Shown here: positions 1-5,500 of the stretch, piece after piece
Position numbering within the stretch: the stretch's first letter is position 1
How the letters are laid out: every line of letters begins with the position of its first letter
NCBI GenBank assembly: GCA_018813725.1
Contig: JAHJBD010000029.1
Location: 1-16,365 of the forward strand
Length of the DNA: 16,365 bases
From: Nanobdellota archaeon
GTDB lineage: Archaea > Nanobdellota > Nanobdellia > Woesearchaeales > JAHJBD01
Direction: 5' to 3'
Program-made: the position numbers and the translations under genes
The notes under the pieces: model-generated
Seen by the model: only the letters and a program-made list of their open reading frames with translations
Databases searched by the model: none
What the model was told of the DNA's origin: nothing

Positions 1-2
1 AT

Positions 3-86
3 TGCGACAAAACAGATGCGTCATATGTTGGAGACTTCGCGGATGCCACAAGGACCAGTATGCAAACTTGCTGCTGTACGAGTTAA
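3..86 (+). CDS. C-terminal end of a pilin-like cysteine-rich protein (5' truncated)
   Basis: Only the last 27 residues lie in the window, read in the third frame and ending with TAA at 84-86. The tail carries three consecutive cysteines three residues before the stop (TCCCTS). The two complete small pilin-like proteins nearby also end with vicinal cysteines (VCCKKV and FYCCT), and this similarity selects the frame. The other two plus-strand frames give no such match. It was probably another member of the same tandem family of single-helix surface proteins. A hairpin with a T-run follows immediately. The function is inferred from neighbours only, because the N-terminal part is outside the window. 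Confidence 0.55.
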   Translation, partial: CDKTDASYVGDFADATRTSMQTCCCTS

Positions 87-94
87 ACCCATAA

Positions 95-127
95 GCAACA
101 CTTTTGTGTTGCAATTTTTTTCCTTTT
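95..127 (+). terminator. Hairpin plus T-run terminator between two pilin-like genes
   Basis: A perfect 7-bp stem, GCAACAC (95-101) with GTGTTGC (106-112) and a TTTT loop, is followed by AA, seven T, CC and five T. It sits right after the stop of the preceding gene and looks like an intrinsic terminator. The T-run ends one base before the ATG at 129. The next gene therefore either has a weak promoter inside this stretch (TTAAA at 83-87 is the only candidate) or depends on read-through. Confidence 0.6.
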
Positions 128-128
128 T

Positions 129-398
129 ATGAATACAAAATCTCAATCAATATCTTTTCAGGCAATAGTAATCGCAGTGCTAGTCCTCATAGTGATGATA
201 GTGATCTGGGCGATATTCACTGGCCAGATAGGCAAGACATCAAAAGCGATAAGAAACACCAGCCAGTCTTCTATAGACAACTGCAAGGACGATTTCAACG
301 GAGAATTCCTGCCAAGGTCAGAATGCCTTGAAGTAGGGATAGTCATCCCTGGCGATTTCAACCAGCCAGCTAATCAGGTCTGCTGCAAGAAAGTTTAA
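129..398 (+). CDS. Small pilin-like membrane protein with C-terminal vicinal cysteines
   Basis: 89 residues. A short polar N-terminus (MNTKSQSISFQ) precedes one long hydrophobic helix at about residues 12-30. This helix ends in WAIFTGQI, closely matching WIIFTGGI of the protein at 1754-2140, so the two are probably paralogs. The outer domain is about 55 residues with four cysteines, two of them adjacent (QVCCKK) near the C-terminus; disulfides outside the cell are likely. The N-terminus resembles archaeal type IV pilin-like (class III) signal segments, but no exact cleavage consensus can be shown. The last 73 bases of coding sequence are repeated at 1441-1513. The stop codon overlaps that of the HEPN gene on the other strand in a shared TTAA. 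A structural role in a surface filament is inferred from N-terminus and context. Confidence 0.75.
   Translation: MNTKSQSISFQAIVIAVLVLIVMIVIWAIFTGQIGKTSKAIRNTSQSSIDNCKDDFNGEFLPRSECLEVGIVIPGDFNQPANQVCCKKV
320..392 (+). repeat. 73-bp direct repeat, copy 1 (3' end of the pilin-like gene)
   Basis: Bases 320-379 are identical to 1441-1500. One mismatch follows (C380 versus A1501, synonymous in the Val codon), then 12 more identical bases (381-392 and 1502-1513). Identity stops abruptly on both sides. The two copies bracket the HEPN-MNT cassette exactly. Confidence 0.95.
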
Positions 399-850
399 TA
401 TTTTAACAACCTTTCAATCTCTTTGTTTATAGATTTGATATATACATCCATATGGAACTCTACATCTTTCCACATTTCCTTAGAGATATCTAGGCCCATG
501 TATTTGTTTTGGTTCCTTGCCTTTCTGATAGTATCAAAGAAATGCCAGTCAAGCTCAAGCTCTGGATAATTTATGGTTATAAAAGCAAATAGCCCCTGAT
601 GGTTGCTTGTTTTCTGCTTCTTGAATACCATCAATAGGTCGCAAAGCTCCCTTAATGAATCATAATGTATATTGAATATGACTCTCCAGTTGGGTGTCTT
701 TGTTGACCTTAACATCTTACCATATTCATAATCTTCTGTAGCCAACCTTTTGATTTTTTGGATTTCGTCTTTGTCAATATTTGCTTCTTCATACATCCCT
801 TTTTCAACTAGATCATCATATATCTCTTCTGGAGACCGTTCTTTAAACAT
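395..850 (-). CDS. HEPN-domain protein, probable toxin of a HEPN-MNT pair
   Basis: 151 residues, mostly alpha-helical and charged, with no membrane segment. The segment IRKARNQNKYMG (R109, R112, N113, Y117) sits where HEPN RNases carry their Arg-x4-6-His motif, after a long helix (about residues 55-78). Here the expected histidine is a tyrosine, a variant that could alter or abolish RNase activity. The gene overlaps the end of the upstream nucleotidyltransferase gene by 8 nt on the same strand, the classic HEPN-MNT arrangement in which the MNT protein neutralises the HEPN toxin, in characterised cases by modifying it. It ends tail-to-tail with the pilin-like gene, the stop codons overlapping in TTAA. 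The cassette is visibly more AT-rich than its surroundings, which suggests transfer. The family call rests on the motif, helicity and partner; no search was run. Confidence 0.7.
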   Translation of the reverse strand: MFKERSPEEIYDDLVEKGMYEEANIDKDEIQKIKRLATEDYEYGKMLRSTKTPNWRVIFNIHYDSLRELCDLLMVFKKQKTSNHQGLFAFITINYPELELDWHFFDTIRKARNQNKYMGLDISKEMWKDVEFHMDVYIKSINKEIERLLKY

Positions 851-1394
851 TAACTCTCACCTCAAATGGTTCCAACGAACCTTTTATATTAAACCCTTTG
901 ATAATGTTTGGGATTAGCTTGTGGTCCAATTCTCTTTTGATCTCTTCTGGCTTCCTATATCCAAATATCTCTATTTCTCTTTTTAGTTGGGATTCTATCC
1001 TTCCTTTCTCAAAGTCATCTGCCTTTCCATAGATAAAAATGTCAACATCGCTTGATTTGTTCCAATCTCCCCTTGCAAAACTGCCGAAAAGTATGGCCGT
1101 CTTGATACCTTCATCTGAGTTCAAGCACTCAAATAGCCCTGAAGAGTCAAGCATATTTAGCCCAAACATACTTTTCTCATCCCTAAACCTTTGAGTATCT
1201 CTGTTTGCAGTATAATAAGGCATCTTACCTTTAGGTTTAGTCCTGATAATTATTGCTTCCTTTACCAATTGTTTTAATCCAAAATTGACCCTTTCCCTGC
1301 TTAGGCCAGTTTCCATACATATATCTTTAAAGTGCCATCTTCTTAAGCTTTCCAGAAAAAATATCTTTTTTATCTCATTTTTTATATCTTTCAT
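843..1394 (-). CDS. MNT-type nucleotidyltransferase with N-terminal winged HTH, probable antitoxin
   Basis: 183 residues from the chosen start. Residues about 10-64 form a winged helix-turn-helix-like domain (recognition region GLSRERVNFGLKQLV, wing KGKMPYY). Residues about 95-125 carry the minimal nucleotidyltransferase motif GSFARGD with SSDVDIF (G104, S105, metal-binding D116 and D118). Such proteins partner HEPN toxins and in studied cases act by adding nucleotides to the toxin. The start at 1394 is preferred over an in-frame ATG at 1412, because a TATA box at 1420-1427 places transcription near 1398, giving a leaderless message. A perfect inverted repeat between TATA box and start suggests that the HTH domain represses its own operon. 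The gene overlaps the HEPN gene by 8 nt and lies within the direct-repeat-bounded insertion. Confidence 0.85.
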   Translation of the reverse strand: MKDIKNEIKKIFFLESLRRWHFKDICMETGLSRERVNFGLKQLVKEAIIIRTKPKGKMPYYTANRDTQRFRDEKSMFGLNMLDSSGLFECLNSDEGIKTAILFGSFARGDWNKSSDVDIFIYGKADDFEKGRIESQLKREIEIFGYRKPEEIKRELDHKLIPNIIKGFNIKGSLEPFEVRVNV

Positions 1395-1396
1395 AT

Positions 1397-1416
1397 TAGT
1401 ATGAAAAATCATACTA
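1397..1416 (-). promoter_or_regulatory. Candidate operator (perfect inverted repeat) of the HEPN-MNT operon
   Basis: TAGTATGA (1397-1404) and TCATACTA (1409-1416) form a perfect 8-bp inverted repeat around AAAA. It fills the space between the TATA box (1420-1427) and the inferred transcription start near 1398. Binding there would block the promoter, and the operon's own HTH-containing protein is the obvious candidate binder (inference). Confidence 0.55.
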
Positions 1417-1419
1417 TTA

Positions 1420-1427
1420 TTTAAATA
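1420..1427 (-). promoter_or_regulatory. TATA box for the HEPN-MNT operon
   Basis: On the minus strand it reads TATTTAAA, centred about 26 nt upstream of position 1398, four bases before the ATG at 1394. This fits a near-leaderless archaeal promoter. Confidence 0.5.
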
Positions 1428-1440
1428 TTACCCTATAAAA

Positions 1441-1519
1441 AGAATGCCTTGAAGTAGGGATAGTCATCCCTGGCGATTTCAACCAGCCAGCTAATCAGGT
1501 ATGCTGCAAGAAACCGTAA
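1441..1519 (+). pseudogene. Orphan 3' end of the pilin-like gene (direct repeat copy 2)
   Basis: Bases 1441-1513 repeat 320-392 with one mismatch. Read in the matching frame they encode the last 24 residues of the 129-398 protein up to the double cysteine and Lys-Lys, then Pro and a TAA stop at 1517-1519, where the intact copy ends Lys-Val. No start codon, membrane helix or upstream coding sequence remains: the bases before 1441 belong to the HEPN-MNT promoter region. It is either the original gene end displaced by an insertion or the end of a second, mostly lost, tandem gene copy. Confidence 0.85.
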
Positions 1520-1522
1520 CAA

Positions 1523-1529
1523 TTAAATA
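1523..1529 (+). promoter_or_regulatory. TATA box for the 46-residue membrane peptide gene
   Basis: TTAAATA centred 26 nt before the ATG at 1552, consistent with a leaderless transcript. Confidence 0.4.
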
Positions 1530-1551
1530 CGATCATAATTAGAATCTAGAT

Positions 1552-1692
1552 ATGGGCCTAACAAAGTTCTTCACAGACGTTTCAGTATATAACATCTTCT
1601 GGTGCGTAGTTCTTATGATAATCTTAGTATATCTGCTTCTCAAGATATTTGTCCTGCAGGGAAGCATAGACCTGTCAATCACGCCTATATAG
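1552..1692 (+). CDS. Small single-helix membrane peptide (46 residues)
   Basis: A short open frame of 46 codons starts at ATG 1552 and ends at TAG 1690-1692. A polar/aromatic N-terminus (MGLTKFFTDVSVYN) leads into one strongly hydrophobic helix at about residues 15-35 (IFWCVVLMIILVYLLLKIFV), followed by a ten-residue polar tail. It lacks the basic motif before the helix seen in its pilin-like neighbours, so it is probably not a pilin. A TATA-like box sits 26 nt upstream, as expected for a leaderless archaeal gene. It lies between the orphan repeat copy and the promoter of the next operon. It could be a small accessory membrane subunit; no family is recognised. The coding call rests on the hydrophobic pattern and promoter spacing. 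Confidence 0.5.
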   Translation: MGLTKFFTDVSVYNIFWCVVLMIILVYLLLKIFVLQGSIDLSITPI

Positions 1693-1699
1693 AGCAAAC

Positions 1700-1707
1700 T
1701 TTATATA
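1700..1707 (+). promoter_or_regulatory. TATA box for the pilin-like / giant protein operon
   Basis: TTTATATA, a near-perfect archaeal TATA element, predicts a transcript start near 1729 and a leader of about 25 nt that includes the ribosome binding site at 1742-1747. Confidence 0.55.
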
Positions 1708-1741
1708 CTATCCCTGCTAGAAATTCACTTATAAATAAATG

Positions 1742-1747
1742 GGTGAT
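1742..1747 (+). promoter_or_regulatory. Ribosome binding site that sets the start at 1754
   Basis: GGTGAT, complementary to the conserved 3' end of 16S rRNA, lies six bases before ATG 1754. It overlaps the coding positions of an upstream in-frame ATG (1739), which argues against using that start. Confidence 0.6.
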
Positions 1748-1753
1748 GTTCAT

Positions 1754-2140
1754 ATGCAAAAAAGAGGCGTTTCTATCGCATTTAACACTATAATCATCGC
1801 TGCAATAGCTTTGGTTGTCCTTATAGTCCTCTGGATAATCTTCACAGGAGGTATCAAGAAAGGCGCTGGAGGCATAGGCAATGTTGAAGGTGAATCGATC
1901 GCGCAGGTAAATGATGTCTCATGGTGTTTGCCTACTACTATGACTGGCGGCGGGTGTGAGATTGATAAGACAGATGGTTGCCACAAAGCCAAAATTGAGA
2001 AGACCACAGATAGCTGTAAACTAGTTTGTGATAAAAATCAACAAACACAACAAAAACATAAAGTCTTGAAGACAGAAGCTGCATCCTCTGTTGATTGTAA
2101 ATTAACAGAAGTACCCGGACATTTCTACTGCTGCACATGA
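1754..2140 (+). CDS. Pilin-like membrane protein with eight cysteines
   Basis: 128 residues from ATG 1754, chosen over an in-frame ATG at 1739 because GGTGAT lies six bases upstream. The N-terminus MQKRGVS, a basic pair plus Gly, is followed directly by a hydrophobic helix at about residues 8-30 ending WIIFTGGI. This is the pattern of archaeal pilin-like class III signals, where cleavage leaves the helix at the mature N-terminus. The outer part is rich in Gly, Lys and Thr and carries eight cysteines, the last two adjacent three residues from the end (FYCCT). The helix end matches the 129-398 protein, indicating paralogy. It is the first gene of a three-gene operon whose members overlap by ATGA. 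It could be the major subunit of a thin filament; this is inference. Confidence 0.75.
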   Translation: MQKRGVSIAFNTIIIAAIALVVLIVLWIIFTGGIKKGAGGIGNVEGESIAQVNDVSWCLPTTMTGGGCEIDKTDGCHKAKIEKTTDSCKLVCDKNQQTQQKHKVLKTEAASSVDCKLTEVPGHFYCCT

Positions 2141-2583
2141 ACAAAAGAGCTGTTGAGCTATCGATCACCCAATTGATAGGGTTTGTGATAGTTGCAGTGA
2201 TATTCCTAGGGACAATCGGATTGGTCATGAAGATTGTCGGCATCATGGCTGAAAAGCCAGATGAAGCTACATTGAACAGCTTTGAAAACCTTGTTCATGA
2301 GCTCGAGACAATAGAAGACGGCCAGACAAAAGAGGTTCCTTACTATATTGGTGAGAGTTTTTACCTTTTTGATGAAAAGTGTAGTGCTATGCCAGTTGAG
2401 GAAGACATCTGCATCTGCAGCAGTGACAACTGCAAAAAAGTACTACAAAAGCATTATTTTGAGAAAGGCAGATTCATAGACGTTCCAGCAGAGATAAGAG
2501 GAGAGATATCAGGAAAAGAAAGGGGAGTAAAGAACGTCATAATAAGAAAGGTCGGTGAGGTTGTTACAGTCACAGACACATGA
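2137..2583 (+). CDS. Pilin-like single-helix membrane protein
   Basis: 148 residues. The start ATG overlaps the previous stop (ATGA), implying translational coupling; no separate ribosome binding site is seen. The N-terminus MNKRAVELS precedes a hydrophobic helix at about residues 11-35 (LIGFVIVAVIFLGTIGLV). The outer domain has a segment with four clustered cysteines (C-x(5)-C-x-C-x(4)-C, around EDICICSSDNCKK) and a C-terminal stretch with alternating charged and hydrophobic residues that looks beta-rich (VKNVIIRKVGEVVTVTD). The basic-pair-plus-small-residue N-terminus matches neighbouring pilin-like proteins, so it may be a minor subunit or the anchor of the giant protein encoded next. No named family is recognised. 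Confidence 0.7.
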   Translation: MNKRAVELSITQLIGFVIVAVIFLGTIGLVMKIVGIMAEKPDEATLNSFENLVHELETIEDGQTKEVPYYIGESFYLFDEKCSAMPVEEDICICSSDNCKKVLQKHYFEKGRFIDVPAEIRGEISGKERGVKNVIIRKVGEVVTVTDT

Positions 2584-5500
2584 AAGGAAAAAAAGGATTT
2601 TGGAGTATTATAATCTCAGCAGTCTTGGTCACAATCATCATAGGTACACTGCTGGTCATTTTCAATCTTACAACCTGGGCAGGTATCAAAGCTTTCTTAG
2701 GCCTTGGCTTTGATGATGGCCAGCCAAGCGGATTAACCCCTTCAAACTGCGAGACTCCTACTTGCTCAATGATGGCGCTTCAATGCGCAGTAAACAGTAT
2801 GGGAATTAAGCAACCAGGCTGGCTTCCGCCTTACACAGATGATAATAGTATTTGTCCCGCGGGATGGAAATATGGTAAAAAAAACCCTATACTTGGCAAT
2901 GTAATCTCTAGGTTTTTCACAGGTAGCGCTATAGAAGATACCATTGAAAATGATTGCGAGGGCATACTTTACGGCAAGACCTGCGTCCAGTGTACTGCTT
3001 CACCCACAATCTGTACCATAAATAACTTTGACCTTCCACAAGATCTTGACGACACTTTGATCCAGAAATATGTTTCAGGGATTGGTGATCCATTATATGT
3101 CGCATACGCAGAAGCATTCCCTAAGGGCGAGGATGCATACTGGCAGTCAGGCCTTTACAGCTGGGGAATCCCAGTAATCTTGACAGGGGCAGTGACAAAT
3201 GCAGTCCTTGGTCCAGGCGGCGGTTTAGGTGATAAAGTAAATGATGCGCTTTCAAAATCTACTGCAAAAGGCTTGTCAGGGTTTGCAAAATCTTCTACAA
3301 TAATAAAGGAAGGGATCTCTTTTGCAGCAGAACAATCCATAATTACTCGAGTATTAAAAAATGTCTACAATTGGTTTAGGGGCGCAACACCACAAAAGAT
3401 GATCAAGGTAACTTTGATCAAAGAAGCTCTCCAGCAGACAGATGACCCTTTTGTCAAAAGCCTTTCACCTACTGAATTAGACGACCTAGTAGGTGAGATA
3501 TCAAAAGGCGTGGGGAGGAACGGCGCCGTATCAGATCAAGTCATAAAAGATGCGATAGGTAATGCACTCACAAAACACGCGTCAGGCGTTGCAGGTCTTA
3601 CAGATGACATACTAAAGGAGGCTGTTGCTGGTCTTGACGCTGATGGTGCTATCGCAGCACTCCAGCAGAATCCAGGGTTAAGGAGCCAATTGCTTGCGGC
3701 ATTATCTGGTTTAGGTGACGATGCTCTAAAACCAAATACTCCAGTTGGAAGCAGGATTGCAAGCCAACTTTCTGTGGGTGATATGATCTCAGGCTACAGT
3801 AACACTGGACAATCAGGAGCAGAAAAACTCGCAAACATTGTGCAAAACAGCCTTTCAGACCCGATAAAAAGCAAATATGCAAAACAGATAGGTGTGATAA
3901 CCCAATCTAATGTAAAGCAGATTCTCGGTTCAAATCCCGGCCTTGCATCAGCAGTAAGGGAAGTATTTACACAAGACCCAAATAGTGCAGTCTTGCAGGA
4001 AGCAATCAAGAGCGCTAAAGCCAGGCTATTACCCACACTTGCAGCAGACGATACATTATTGAGATCAGACGCAGTGTTAGACCTCTTCAGAAAAAATGTA
4101 CTTGGCAGTACAGATGATGCTATCCAAGCAGCAGCTCAGCAAGGCCTTAGGGGCACCAGCGCACTTACTGTACTTTCAGACCAGGTTGTAACAAATCTTG
4201 ACACTAGTTTTTTGGTTCAGCCCATAACAAGCCAACAGATGAAAGTTATTTCACAAGCAAACAAGTTCAGGGCATTTCTTGGAAAATACCAAGGTACTGA
4301 TGCCGCAGTGACCCAGGCGCTGAAAAATCAGCTGACTGACAAAAGCGCCACAGTCATAGACAACCTTGCATCATTGCCGACTACAGTCGGAAGAAACACC
4401 CTTGAGCAGGCGATAGACCTTCAAAACCATATGCTTAGCACACCTCAAGGAAAGCAAGTTCTTAAGGAAGGACTTAAGATAATGGATACAGTTGATACTA
4501 CTACTCTCACAGCAGGAGCTCAAAGATACCAGAAATTCTTAGAGACAGCATTGCGAGGTTCAGGACTGGCTTTGTTTGCCACGCAGGTTGACAGCGATGG
4601 AGATCCAACCCTATTGGGGCTTGGCGCAGCAGCAACCCTTGCTCCAGGAAAACTTATCGGCGGACTTAACAATGTAAGGGGCATAAATAAGCTTGCGGCT
4701 ATGATGATGCTCTCTATCCCAACAATGTTAAGGGACAGGCAGCTTGAAAGGGACCTTCCTGCAGGAAAAGGCCAGCTGAGATTGAGCGCAGCAATCACTC
4801 CAAAAGAAGGGGAAGTAGCTGATTATCCTATCAAAGAAGAGGCTTCTAACTACTATCTTGAACTGGTAAAAGACGGCGGCCAGCTTCCAGAAAGATTGCA
4901 CCTGGTAAGCCCTTGCAAAGCAGACATTACTTTGAAGCATGAGAAATCTGCATGCTATCTGAATAAAGACATCAGCCAGTATGATATGTTTGATTTTGGC
5001 AACGGCCCAATCCCTGTTGACACAAACACTATAGATTATGTAGTAAAAGAAACAGATTTCACTGACAGGATCGCCCAACTTAAGGCAAATATCCTTGCAG
5101 AAAAGCAAAAGATTGCATCAGAAGAGCTCATGCCTATAACTGAAAACACCCAGCTAGCAGATCTATCCCTGGTTGAAGCAGGCTGGAGATACAAGCATGA
5201 ATGGGAATGGTTCCAAGGATCAAAAGTTAGCGGCCAGTCCAACTGGTATTATAAGTACGATGATGGCGTATTATTAGCAAGGGACAATGAAGGATATCTA
5301 AGGATATTCAACGAGTTCCTAAATTACTGGGAAAGGATCGTCAAACAATATGATGCAGACCATATTTGGCATAGAAGCAAAACATTCATCTGGGAGGATG
5401 ATGATATCAAGGCACAATCTGGGTGGAAATATAGCATTATCCAAGGTCAGCTTTTTGGTTTGGACGACCATAATAGGATGAGAAAGATGTACTACTCCAC

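Noticed and set aside
1410..1412. Upstream in-frame ATG for the nucleotidyltransferase (minus strand)
   Set aside because: It lies inside the inverted repeat and upstream of the inferred transcript start; ATG at 1394 fits a leaderless gene better.
320..1513. CRISPR-like repeat pair
   Set aside because: Only two copies of a 73-base coding segment with 1048 bases between them; there are no short spacers.
1602..1793. 63-codon open frame across the membrane peptide and the next promoter
   Set aside because: It overlaps the hydrophobic 46-codon frame, the TATA box and the start of the pilin-like gene; its composition is not protein-like and no promoter fits.
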